A DNA stretch of 37,497 nt from Anaerolinea sp. (GTDB lineage Bacteria > Chloroflexota > Anaerolineae > Anaerolineales > Villigracilaceae), in the NCBI GenBank assembly GCA_020047815.1, contig JAIFNG010000025.1, positions 1 to 37,497 on the forward strand. Reading direction: 5' to 3'. Under the pieces are notes generated by a model. It saw only the letters and a list, made by a program, of their open reading frames with translations. It was not told the origin of the DNA and did not search any database. Within the stretch, counting starts at the first letter, position 1; each line of letters opens with the position of its first letter. A program made the position numbers and the translations under genes. Of this stretch, positions 30,255-37,497 are shown piece by piece.

Positions 30255-30288
30255 GACACGAAGTTTTCACCCATCTTCGTGTCTTTTT
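30255..30288 (+). terminator. Terminator-like hairpin in the gyrA leader
   Basis: GACACGAAG (30255-30263) and CTTCGTGTC (30275-30283) form a perfect 9-bp stem with an 11-nt loop, followed by TTTTT. It lies between the candidate promoter at 30214 and the gyrA start at 30323 on the same strand, so transcripts must read through it. That is the layout of an attenuator. A short independent RNA of about 60 nt is the alternative. Confidence 0.75.
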
Positions 30289-30322
30289 ATGCCAATTTGA
30301 TGCTACTTTTTAAGGATATTTT

Positions 30323-32869
30323 ATGACTGAAGACAACATAGTCCCTGACAATACAGGCAACACCCAGTCCGTTGATATTGATTCGCAAATGAGAACGGCA
30401 TACCTCGATTACGCCATGAGCGTGATCGTGGCGCGTGCCCTGCCTGACGCCCGTGATGGACTGAAACCTGTTCATAGGCGCATTTTGTTTGCCATGCACG
30501 AGCTGGGAATGCGCTCTAACACGGCATTCAAAAAATCCGCCCGCATCGTGGGTGAGGTGCTGGGCAAGTATCACCCGCACGGTGATTCTGCAGTTTACGA
30601 GGCGATGGCGCGAATGGCACAGGACTTTTCCATGCGTTACCTGCTGGTGGAAGGCCAGGGTAACTTTGGTTCTGTGGATGGAGACTCTCCTGCTGCAATG
30701 CGCTATACCGAGGCACGACTGCAAAAAATGGCTGAAGAAATGCTGGCGGACCTCGAAAAGGATACAGTGGACTTCGGCCCCAACTTTGACGATTCGCTGA
30801 AAGAACCGCTTGTCCTGCCTGCGCGTCTGCCGAATCTTTTGTTGAACGGGTCATCGGGTATTGCCGTAGGTATGGCAACCAATATTCCCCCACAAAACCT
30901 GCGTGAATTGGTTGGCGCGATCAACTACCTGATCGATCATTATGACAATATTGACGATGTGACAGTTAACGACCTCATGAAATTCGTGCTTGGTCCCGAT
31001 TTTCCGACGGGAGGTATGATCGTCGGGACGGAGGGAATCCACGCAGCATACAGCACGGGGCGCGGAAGAATCGTCATGCGCGGTATTGCGCACATCGAGG
31101 AGACCAAAGCCGGGCGGTATCAAATCAATATCACCGAGATCCCGTACCAGGTCAATAAATCCAGTTTAATCGAGCGGATCGCAGAGCTGGTACGTGATGA
31201 CAAGATCGATCAAATCTCGGACATGCGTGACGAATCGGACCAGCGCGGCATGAGCATCATTATTGAGTTGAAGCGCGGCGCACAACCCAAGAAGGTTTTG
31301 AATCAACTATATAAATACACGGCGCTACAGTCCACGTTCGGCGTGCAGATGTTGTCATTGGTTGCAGATGAAAGCGGACACCTTGAACCGCGCACGTTGA
31401 CCCTTAAGCGCATGCTGCATATCTTCATCGAGCATCGGCAAACAGTTATCACCCGCCGCTCAAAGTTTGAACTTGCCAAGGCACAGGCGCGTCTGCACAT
31501 CCTCGATGGATATTTGATCGCGCTTAACAATATTGAAGCCGTCATCAAAACCATCCGAGAAGCCGATGATGCGGATGTCGCCAAGACCAACTTGATGATC
31601 CGCTTCAAGTTGAGCGAGCTGCAGGCACAGGCAATTTTGGATATGCAACTGCGCCGCCTTGCCGCGCTCGAACGCTGGAAGATCGAAGAAGAACACAAGC
31701 AGGTGAGCGGTCTCATCGAGAACCTTGAAGACCTGCTTGCCCATCCAAAGAAGATCCTCGCGCTCATTCGATCCGACTTGAACGAATTATCTGAGAAGTT
31801 TGGCGATGACCGCCGCACACAGATCTCTGCGGATGCCAAGGAAGATATTCACGACGAAGACCTTGTTGCAGATGAGGCTGTACTGATCAGTCTGACTGAA
31901 CGCGGATATATCAAACGGGTGGCGGCTACCGCTTTCAAGTCGCAAAGTCGCGGCGGACGCGGCGTGATGGGCCATACCACCAAGGACGAAGACGAAGTGG
32001 TAATGCTTATCCCGGCGCGCAGTTTGAACACCATGTTGTTCTTCTCAGACAAGGGTAAGGTCTATTCCGAAAAGGTCTATCAAATCCCTGATTCAGACCG
32101 TGCCACAAAGGGGATTCCACTGGTAAATGTGTTGTCGCTTGAGCCGAACGAAAAAGTGACGGCGGCAATGGCTGTGGGGAATTTCTCATCCAACAATACC
32201 TGCATGATGATGACTGCACGCGGCAAGATCAAACGTGTATCAATGGAAGAGTTCGCCTCTGTGCGTCCCTCAGGCCTGATCGCCATGTCCTTGGAAGAGG
32301 GTGACAGGCTGGGATGGGCGCGTTTAACCTCAGGCAGGGACGAGATCATCATCGTAACTGAAAATGGGCAAGCCCTGCGGTTCAGTGAAACCAAAGTACG
32401 CTCGATGGGACGCCAGGCGGCGGGTGTGCAGGGCATCAAACTTGCAAAAGGTGACGCTGTTACCAGTATGGATGTTGTTGAAAAAGATGGCTCACTGCTG
32501 GTCGTGACCACAAAAGGCTTTGGCAAGCAAACCCCGCTCGATCAATACTCAGCCAAGGGACGCGCAACAAAAGGCAACTTTACCATTGACCCCAAAGCCC
32601 TGAAAGATATCGGCAAGATCGCCGCTGCGCGCGTTGTACAAAAGGACGACGACCTGACCATTATGACCTCCAATGGCGTAACCCTGCGTTTGAAGGTAAA
32701 GAATGTGAAGCAGGCAGGACGAGCCACACGCGGTGTGCATCTCATCAAGCCGCAGGAAGGCGACAGCGTAGCCTCGGTGGCACGCACCTCTGCCGAAGAC
32801 TTAAAGAAGGTGGGGGCGCAAGTCAGCGAAAGCAATGAGCCTGAAGAAGCGCAACCCAAGCTGGTGTAA
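30323..32869 (+). CDS. gyrA: DNA gyrase subunit A
   Basis: 848-aa breakage-reunion subunit of gyrase. The catalytic tyrosine is Y128 in [10 protein letters not shown]. The quinolone-interacting region reads [14 protein letters not shown], with serine at the E. coli S83 position and glutamate at the D87 position, that is, no classical resistance change. The winged-helix, tower and coiled-coil parts fill residues to about 500. The C-terminal beta-pinwheel begins near residue 515. The GyrA box near residue 540 reads QSRGGRG instead of the usual QRRGGKG. AAGGA at 30312-30316 supports the start. gyrB is not in the window. The gene is flanked by its leader hairpin and a strong terminator. Confidence 0.96.
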   Translation: MTEDNIVPDNTGNTQSVDIDSQMRTAYLDYAMSVIVARALPDARDGLKPVHRRILFAMHELGMRSNTAFKKSARIVGEVLGKYHPHGDSAVYEAMARMAQDFSMRYLLVEGQGNFGSVDGDSPAAMRYTEARLQKMAEEMLADLEKDTVDFGPNFDDSLKEPLVLPARLPNLLLNGSSGIAVGMATNIPPQNLRELVGAINYLIDHYDNIDDVTVNDLMKFVLGPDFPTGGMIVGTEGIHAAYSTGRGRIVMRGIAHIEETKAGRYQINITEIPYQVNKSSLIERIAELVRDDKIDQISDMRDESDQRGMSIIIELKRGAQPKKVLNQLYKYTALQSTFGVQMLSLVADESGHLEPRTLTLKRMLHIFIEHRQTVITRRSKFELAKAQARLHILDGYLIALNNIEAVIKTIREADDADVAKTNLMIRFKLSELQAQAILDMQLRRLAALERWKIEEEHKQVSGLIENLEDLLAHPKKILALIRSDLNELSEKFGDDRRTQISADAKEDIHDEDLVADEAVLISLTERGYIKRVAATAFKSQSRGGRGVMGHTTKDEDEVVMLIPARSLNTMLFFSDKGKVYSEKVYQIPDSDRATKGIPLVNVLSLEPNEKVTAAMAVGNFSSNNTCMMMTARGKIKRVSMEEFASVRPSGLIAMSLEEGDRLGWARLTSGRDEIIIVTENGQALRFSETKVRSMGRQAAGVQGIKLAKGDAVTSMDVVEKDGSLLVVTTKGFGKQTPLDQYSAKGRATKGNFTIDPKALKDIGKIAAARVVQKDDDLTIMTSNGVTLRLKVKNVKQAGRATRGVHLIKPQEGDSVASVARTSAEDLKKVGAQVSESNEPEEAQPKLV

Positions 32870-32911
32870 TATAAAACGGGCGCAGTTTAACTACCGCGCC
32901 CGTTTTATATT
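32868..32911. terminator. gyrA terminator (bidirectional)
   Basis: A perfect stem of 15-16 bp, with ATATAAAACGGGCGC (32869-32883) and GCGCCCGTTTTATAT (32896-32910) and a 12-nt loop, begins inside the gyrA stop codon. The GC core with flanking A and T runs allows action on both strands, also for the convergent small gene. Confidence 0.92.
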
Positions 32912-32960
32912 TTAGAGGATAAAAATTTTATTTTGAAAGTGGGGGTTGCGAAATCCAAAA

Positions 32961-33194
32961 CTAGAACATGATCTTGCCAGTGACCAGCAATGCCATTCCA
33001 CCAACAAGGCACACCGCTATAAAGAACATGAAGGCAATGACAAAGCGTTGAAGACCTGTCATGCCTAAAATTCGCCTTGAAGGACCTGGCGTGGCAAAAA
33101 ACGATTTTGTCGCGGCTGCAGGCTGGAATTTTGCAGATTCCTCTTCCTCATAGAATGGACTGGATGCGGCGTCTTCACGGAGATTATCAAACAT
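32961..33194 (-). CDS. Small single-helix membrane protein
   Basis: 77 aa from ATG 33194. A GTG at 33224 would add ten residues, but GAGGTGA lies just before the ATG, which favours the shorter form. The first 40 residues are acidic and disordered (REDAASSPFYEEEESAKF). Residues about 50-74 are a membrane helix (LQRFVIAFMFFIAVCLVGGM), preceded by RRILGMTG. The function is unknown. It follows birA directly and is probably in the same transcript. I recall similar short proteins in Anaerolineae genomes, but could not check this. Confidence 0.7.
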   Translation of the reverse strand: MFDNLREDAASSPFYEEEESAKFQPAAATKSFFATPGPSRRILGMTGLQRFVIAFMFFIAVCLVGGMALLVTGKIMF

Positions 33195-33220
33195 AGTCAC
33201 CTCTATTTTTCTAGAGTATA

Positions 33221-34006
33221 TCACGCACTCGGTCTCAGGCTGACATCCCCAAAGCGGATTATTATAGATTTGTCATGAGAATCACCCAAACGCAGGCTTC
33301 CATCGGATTCCAACCCAAGCAACCTGCCAATGATGGGGGCGTCCCCACCTGTATGGACCTGAACCTGTTCACCGCGAAAGGCTAGCAGCTGCTCCCAACC
33401 TTTAACCAATTCATCCGTCCCCATGCGTTCACGCCAGTGGATAAAGGCACTGATTATATTAAAAAGGATCTCTTCCCGCGCGGGCGTTTCCCTTCCCAAT
33501 GCATCTTCCAGGCTTGTCGCAGGGAATTGTAAAAATTCGGGGGGCGGTACAGAGTTTGTGTAGATGTTGATCCCCATGCCGATCACCAGAGAATCGACAT
33601 CATCACCAGACCAGATATTTTCGATCAGGATGCCAGCTGCTTTTTTGCGGTTCAATAAAATATCATTCGGCCATTTAATGCACGGAGCAAGACCCAGCCG
33701 GAAAAAGGATTCTGCGATTGAAAGCGCTGCCAATCCAACGGTACGTGAGAGATGAGGGCGCTGCCCTGCCGAGGGGCGCAAGACCAGGCTGAAAGCCAAC
33801 CCGCTCCCTTTGGGCGAGAACCATTTCCTGCCGAGCCTGCCGCGTCCCTGAGTTTGCTCATCAGCGATCACGATGGAAAGGTCATGGGCGCCAGTCGCTG
33901 CCCATGCCAGGGCATCATCATTGGTCGAGCCGATGGAATCGAAATACCGCAAGCCACCGATATTTAATTGGGAAAGAGTTTTTTTGAGGGAGTGTTCGTT
34001 CATCAT
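33221..34006 (-). CDS. birA: Biotin-protein ligase (BirA without regulatory domain)
   Basis: 261-aa enzyme that joins biotin to the lysine of biotin carrier proteins such as AccB. The biotin-binding and ATP loop QGRGRLGRKWFSPKGSG and the later KWPNDILLNRKKAAGILIE are diagnostic, with LVIGMGINIY after them. The N-terminal winged helix of E. coli BirA is absent; DSIGSTNDDA comes near residue 24, so it cannot repress the biotin operon in that way. A C-terminal SH3-like domain ends the protein. Two methionines at 34006 and 34003 are possible starts, and no ribosome site is seen because a hairpin ends 5 nt upstream. Confidence 0.94.
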   Translation of the reverse strand: MMNEHSLKKTLSQLNIGGLRYFDSIGSTNDDALAWAATGAHDLSIVIADEQTQGRGRLGRKWFSPKGSGLAFSLVLRPSAGQRPHLSRTVGLAALSIAESFFRLGLAPCIKWPNDILLNRKKAAGILIENIWSGDDVDSLVIGMGINIYTNSVPPPEFLQFPATSLEDALGRETPAREEILFNIISAFIHWRERMGTDELVKGWEQLLAFRGEQVQVHTGGDAPIIGRLLGLESDGSLRLGDSHDKSIIIRFGDVSLRPSA

Positions 34007-34010
34007 ATTA

Positions 34011-34043
34011 AAATCTGACAGGCCTTAAAGACCTGTCAGATTT
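34011..34043 (-). terminator. Hairpin between the M23 peptidase gene and birA
   Basis: AAATCTGACAGG (34011-34022) and CCTGTCAGATTT (34032-34043) are perfectly complementary around a 9-nt loop. Read on the - strand the stem ends in ATTTTAAT, so it can terminate the rho-peptidase transcript. It also touches the birA start codon. Confidence 0.7.
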
Positions 34044-34049
34044 GGTTAT

Positions 34050-35201
34050 TTATTGAACAATGTTATACGGATTTATATTCGAACCGCCGACACGCACTTC
34101 AAAATGCAAATGTGCACCGAAGGAATTACCGGTATTGCCTGCCGCCCCAACAACCGCACCCTGTCCGACCGGAGTACATACGCCAACGTTGATCACACTT
34201 AAGTGGGCATAGACCGTCACATAACCATTGCCGTGGTCGATCTGCACCACGTTACCATAGCCATAATTCCAGCCGCCCTGCGCCATGGTAACAATGCCGG
34301 AACCTGAAGCATAAACCGGTTCCCCTTCATTGGCTTGAATATCAAGTGCAAGATGCCCGGGACCATACCCATTGCCGGAAATATTATGTGAATTTGCGGG
34401 CCACCCAAAACCGCTTGCCACAGGGCCTCCGCCGCAGGCATTTGTGGTGCTGTCACCACCGCTGGTCACTAGGTCCTGTTCCCAACTGCGCAGGTCGCGT
34501 GAGCCGCCGGGGATCATCACGGTCGCACCCGCATCGATATTCGGGTCAGTCAGGTCCACCCGGTTTCCGGGAAAGTTGATGATCTCGTCTGCGGTCGTAA
34601 AGAATTTTTCAGCAATGGTTTCAAACGTATCGCCGTCCTTCCAGGTGTAATACAACCCATCCACCGGCGGGACGGTCAATTCCATCCCTGGTTTCAAGTT
34701 GTGCGGATTATCTTCCAATTGTGTGTTGACATAGAGCAGGGTTTCAGATTTAAGTTTGAATTTTTCTGCAATACTTAACATGGCATCACCGCGTGAAACA
34801 CGGTACAGGGTGGGGCCATAACGTTCCCGCTCGGGGATGTTTGTCTTTAATTGAAGTTTACGGGTAATGGATGAAAAGCCGCTTCCGCCTTCCACGATCA
34901 CAGGAGCGCCAACCTGGGGCTGGGGGGTGGTTGCTGCGGGGCTTGTCGGCTGGGCAACGGAGACATGGGTCACAGGACGCAAGGATTTATAAAAGATCGT
35001 TCCGCCCAATAACGCTGCAACCAGCAACAGGGTCACCACCCAACTGATAACCGCAAACCGATCCACCTTGCGCTTTTGCTGTGTGCGCGGTGTGGTCACA
35101 GGTTCATTAACCGCAGGCACGTCCTTTGGTTTGGATTTAAGTTTTAGTTTTTTGCCAAGTTCAGCAAAGATGGATCGTAACTTCTCTAAAAGGTTTTTCA
35201 T
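34050..35201 (-). CDS. LysM-domain M23-family peptidoglycan endopeptidase
   Basis: 383-aa envelope protein. After a basic cytoplasmic N-terminus of about 48 residues there is one membrane helix (residues about 52-71). A proline/threonine-rich linker follows, then two LysM modules: YRVSRGDAMLSIAEKFKLKS near 134 and YTWKDGDTFETIAEKFFTTA near 185. They bind peptidoglycan. The C-terminal M23/LytM metallopeptidase has the zinc motifs GPGHLALDIQA (H-x3-D) and FGAHLHFEVRV (H-x-H), so it should be active. The position 46 nt after rho on the same strand suggests cotranscription. The role is probably cell wall remodelling. Confidence 0.9.
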   Translation of the reverse strand: MKNLLEKLRSIFAELGKKLKLKSKPKDVPAVNEPVTTPRTQQKRKVDRFAVISWVVTLLLVAALLGGTIFYKSLRPVTHVSVAQPTSPAATTPQPQVGAPVIVEGGSGFSSITRKLQLKTNIPERERYGPTLYRVSRGDAMLSIAEKFKLKSETLLYVNTQLEDNPHNLKPGMELTVPPVDGLYYTWKDGDTFETIAEKFFTTADEIINFPGNRVDLTDPNIDAGATVMIPGGSRDLRSWEQDLVTSGGDSTTNACGGGPVASGFGWPANSHNISGNGYGPGHLALDIQANEGEPVYASGSGIVTMAQGGWNYGYGNVVQIDHGNGYVTVYAHLSVINVGVCTPVGQGAVVGAAGNTGNSFGAHLHFEVRVGGSNINPYNIVQ

Positions 35202-35246
35202 TCTCTAATTTACTTTGGAGTCGGACAGAAAATCATTTGATAATAA

Positions 35247-36527
35247 TTATGCGTCACGGGTCAGGTTTTCAAGAAATTCAATATTATTCTTTGCGCGTTC
35301 CATGCGGGTAATAATGGCCTCGGTGGCCACGGAATTATCCATACCTGCGCCCTGCGGCGGGGGGGAGATCATCTGAATGAACATGCGGCGCATCAGCCAG
35401 ACACGCGAGAGCAGGTCTGGACCCAGCAACAGATCTTCGCGGCGAGTGGACGAGCGTTCGATATCCACTGCGGGGAAAATTCGGCGTTCCTGAAGTTTAC
35501 GCGAAAGGATCAATTCCATGTTTCCGGTACCTTTAAATTCTTCGTACACCACATCATCAAGACGGGAGCCGGTATCCACAAGGCAAGTGGCGATAATGGT
35601 CAATGAGCCGCCATCTTCCACGTTGCGCGCAGCACCAAAAAAGCGCTTGGGCGGGTATAACGCAGAGGGATCCATACCGCCGGAGAGTGTACGTCCTGAC
35701 GGGTTGACCACCAGGTTATATGCGCGGGCAAGACGTGTGATCGAGTCCATTAAGATTACCACGTGCCGCCCGATCTCAACCAAACGCTTAGCGCGCTCTA
35801 AGGCAAGCTCTGCCGTGCGAACATGGGCGGTAACCGGTTCGTCAAATGTCGAGGCAACCACTTCCGCATCCACTGAGCGGTCCATGTCGGTTACTTCTTC
35901 GGGGCGTTCGCCGATCAATGCAATAATCAGGTGGACATCGGGATATTTGGTTGAAATCGAATTTGCAATTTGCTTGAGAATTGTGGTCTTACCCGCCTTG
36001 GGAGGAGAAACGATCAATCCGCGCTGCCCCCGGCCAATGGGTGCGATTAAATTGATGAGGCGGGGAGCGAGGGTATCATGTTCAATTTCAAGGTCAAAAC
36101 GTACTTCTGGAAAAATAGGAGTTAGGTTTTCAAAAATAACTCTGCGAGAACTCCCCGCTTCTGGTTCCAACCCATTGATCGATTCCACCTTTAGCAGTCC
36201 AAAGTGCCTTTCGCTTTCACGCGGCGGGCGCACCTGCCCAATCACCAAATCTCCGGCCCGCAGGTCATATTTTCTCAATTGCGCCTGTGAGACATATACA
36301 TCCTGGTCACTGATACGGTAATTGGTGGCTCGCAGGAAGCCTATCCCTTCGCTCATAATCTCCAGGATGCCTCCACGCAGTTCAATGCCATCCTTTTGCG
36401 CCTCTGCCTCGCGGATCATCATCGCAAGGGATTCTTTCTTCATGCGGTTATAACCTGGAATATTGAGGCTTTTTGCCATGCCGCGCAATTTCGAAAGCGG
36501 TTCGTTCTCTAGTTCAAGTATTTTCAT
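35247..36527 (-). CDS. rho: Transcription termination factor Rho
   Basis: 426 aa from the ATG at 36527. An in-frame GTG 60 nt upstream is rejected because that stretch is a terminator hairpin. The N-terminal helical domain (KLRGMAKSLNIPGYNRMKKE) is followed by the OSB RNA-binding domain with GIGFLRA and VYVSQAQLRKYDLRAGD. The ATPase has Walker A PPKAGKTT, then ALIGERPEEVTDM, Walker B HVVILMDSITR, the Q loop near SGGMDPSALYPPKRFFGAAR, and the R loop region FKGTGNMELILSRKL. Rho is a hexameric RNA helicase that ends transcription. The leader of about 195 nt suggests autoregulation. Confidence 0.96.
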   Translation of the reverse strand: MKILELENEPLSKLRGMAKSLNIPGYNRMKKESLAMMIREAEAQKDGIELRGGILEIMSEGIGFLRATNYRISDQDVYVSQAQLRKYDLRAGDLVIGQVRPPRESERHFGLLKVESINGLEPEAGSSRRVIFENLTPIFPEVRFDLEIEHDTLAPRLINLIAPIGRGQRGLIVSPPKAGKTTILKQIANSISTKYPDVHLIIALIGERPEEVTDMDRSVDAEVVASTFDEPVTAHVRTAELALERAKRLVEIGRHVVILMDSITRLARAYNLVVNPSGRTLSGGMDPSALYPPKRFFGAARNVEDGGSLTIIATCLVDTGSRLDDVVYEEFKGTGNMELILSRKLQERRIFPAVDIERSSTRREDLLLGPDLLSRVWLMRRMFIQMISPPPQGAGMDNSVATEAIITRMERAKNNIEFLENLTRDA

Positions 36528-36564
36528 GTTATGTTTTCTCTTGAGAGATCTGGAATGGGAATAC

Positions 36565-36598
36565 AAAAAAGCCAGCACCCCACACACTATGGGCTGGT
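36565..36598 (-). terminator. Terminator-like hairpin in the rho leader
   Basis: On the - strand ACCAGCCC (36598-36591) pairs with GGGTGCTGGC (36580-36571) with one bulged base, and TTTTTT follows (36570-36565). It lies about 40 nt before the rho ATG and downstream of the candidate promoter at 36728-36756, which is an attenuator arrangement. Confidence 0.75.
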
Positions 36599-36727
36599 AA
36601 ATTTCCTTAGGAATATTTTGGTAAATCAGGGGTTTGGTTCAAAGTTTTTGTTATGCTCTCCACACACGGTAAATTTGTATGTGAATTAGATTAAAGTATA
36701 TTGTCAAAATTCAGGGGAGGTTTCAAT

Positions 36728-36756
36728 ATTATAGCACTCTCATGAGGATGGTGCAA
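36728..36756 (-). promoter_or_regulatory. Candidate rho promoter
   Basis: On the - strand TTGCAC (36756-36751) and an extended TGCTATAAT (-10 hexamer 36733-36728) are separated by 17 bp. Transcription would begin near 36721. It is divergent from the lgt promoter. Confidence 0.6.
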
Positions 36757-36781
36757 TGCGAGTTTGGATTTATTTGGATGA

Positions 36782-36787
36782 TATAAT
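36782..36787 (+). promoter_or_regulatory. Candidate lgt promoter, extended -10
   Basis: TGATATAAT gives a perfect -10 with a TG extension; no good -35 is seen at 17 bp. The predicted start near 36794 leaves a leader of about 22 nt containing GAGGT. Confidence 0.5.
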
Positions 36788-36815
36788 GCCCAAAACAAAA
36801 TTCATGAGGTAATCA

Positions 36816-37497
36816 ATGATCGATCCTGTAATATTTTCCTTTAAATTATTTATATGGACATTTAATCTTCGTTGGTATGGCGTACTGGTGATGCTTGGCG
36901 CGGTTGTGGGGGCGTGGATTGCGGGAAAGGAGATCGAGCGGCGCGGCGAAAATGGAGAGTCGATCTGGGATGCCATGGTCTGGGTTTTACCCCTGGGCAT
37001 CATTGGCGCGCGTTTATGGTACGTGGTTAACAATATTCTTGGCGGGGGAACCAGTTATATTAACGACCCTGTCACAATACTTTATGTCTGGCAAGGCGGT
37101 TTGCATTTCTTTGGCGGATTGCTTTTTGGCGCGATCACTTTGTATTTCTTTTTGAAAAAGAATGGCATGGATTTTTGGCTTTTTCTTGATTCGATCGCCC
37201 CGGCAATTTTGATCGGTCAGGCATTGGCACGCCCCGCAAACTTTATCAATCAGGAATTGTATGGTCCGCCGACAAAACTGCCATGGGGAATTCTCATTAA
37301 TAACTTCCCCAGCCGGTTACCGCAATACAGCGACCTGACCCAATATCCTTTGGAAACCACCCATTTCCACCCAACCTTCGCCTATGAGATGATTTTGAAT
37401 ATTTTGTTGGGGTTGCTACTGCTTTGGATCTCCCGTCAATATGCAGACAGGATGAAACCCGGCGCGATCTTTTCGGGCTGGTTGGTGTTTGCGGGGT
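36816..37497 (+). CDS. lgt: Prolipoprotein diacylglyceryl transferase (partial, 3' end outside)
   Basis: 227 codons are visible before the window ends. Lgt moves diacylglycerol from phosphatidylglycerol to the lipobox cysteine of prolipoproteins in the membrane. The sequence begins with a hydrophobic helix after FNLRWYGVLVMLGAVVG. The loop QGGLHFFGG holds the catalytic-region histidine. ARPANFINQELYGPPT is the Lgt signature with the essential arginine. HPTFAYEM is the conserved late motif. GAGGT lies 5 nt before the ATG and no other start fits. Only the last helix should be missing. Confidence 0.95.
   Translation, partial: MIDPVIFSFKLFIWTFNLRWYGVLVMLGAVVGAWIAGKEIERRGENGESIWDAMVWVLPLGIIGARLWYVVNNILGGGTSYINDPVTILYVWQGGLHFFGGLLFGAITLYFFLKKNGMDFWLFLDSIAPAILIGQALARPANFINQELYGPPTKLPWGILINNFPSRLPQYSDLTQYPLETTHFHPTFAYEMILNILLGLLLLWISRQYADRMKPGAIFSGWLVFAG

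Noticed and set aside
30250..30300. Possible 16-residue leader peptide across the gyrA hairpin
   Set aside because: No ribosome site and no run of regulatory codons.
36528..36587. 20-residue N-terminal extension of Rho from a GTG
   Set aside because: The stretch is the leader hairpin and its T run, and Rho proteins normally begin close to the segment at the internal ATG.
36895..37155. 86-aa open frame within lgt
   Set aside because: It is another frame of lgt, whose own frame carries all expected motifs.

Overview
The window most likely comes from a member of the Chloroflexota, probably Anaerolineae. This is inferred from gene content: a topoisomerase I with an extra N-terminal zinc ribbon, a small LGMT-type single-helix protein beside gyrA and birA, a MoaD/CysO-like plus MoeZ-like pair, and sugar catabolic genes with a DUF5107-TPR protein. 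No 16S or other phylogenetic marker was tested. Both edges cut genes: the C-terminus of a sugar ABC transporter ATPase on the left and lgt on the right.

Region 1 (1-13615, all + strand) is an accessory catabolic locus and the most interesting part. In order it holds an RbsA-type ATPase end, an RbsC-type permease, a corrinoid (B12) protein, a uroporphyrinogen-decarboxylase-family methyltransferase, an aldose-1-epimerase-like protein, a second methyltransferase of that family, a 761-residue fusion of a membrane desaturase/hydroxylase, a Rieske ferredoxin and an NqrF-like NAD(P)H reductase, a xylose-isomerase-like TIM barrel, a DUF1638 protein, a LacI regulator and a 1091-residue DUF5107-TPR protein. 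The fusion has the three activities of the MocD, MocE and MocF proteins, which were proposed to demethylate the rhizopine 3-O-methyl-scyllo-inosamine. My reading is that the locus imports an O-methylated sugar or cyclitol, removes the methyl group by an oxygen-dependent route, a corrinoid-dependent route or both, and passes the polyol to isomerase/epimerase steps. The substrate is not known.

Region 2 (13616-17653) holds a pair of VIT1/CCC1-type transporters and a DmeF-like Co/Ni efflux protein, all on the - strand. Two decayed transposase fragments flank dmeF.

Region 3 (17654-28104) is mostly core genome. dgt and greA lie on + and end at a strong bidirectional terminator. On the - strand are rpsP, khpA, rimM, dprA and manC, then topA with a small membrane protein, a NoeA-like methyltransferase and a two-helix hypothetical protein. 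A mobile-looking 89-bp inverted-repeat element sits between rpsP and khpA.

Region 4 (28105-37497) has a CysO-like sulfur carrier and a MoeZ-like adenylyltransferase/rhodanese, tRNA-Leu(CAG) with a clear promoter and terminator, and gyrA. On - are a small membrane protein, birA, a LysM/M23 peptidase and rho. Divergent from rho is lgt. Both gyrA and rho have terminator-like hairpins between a candidate promoter and the start codon, which suggests transcription attenuation.
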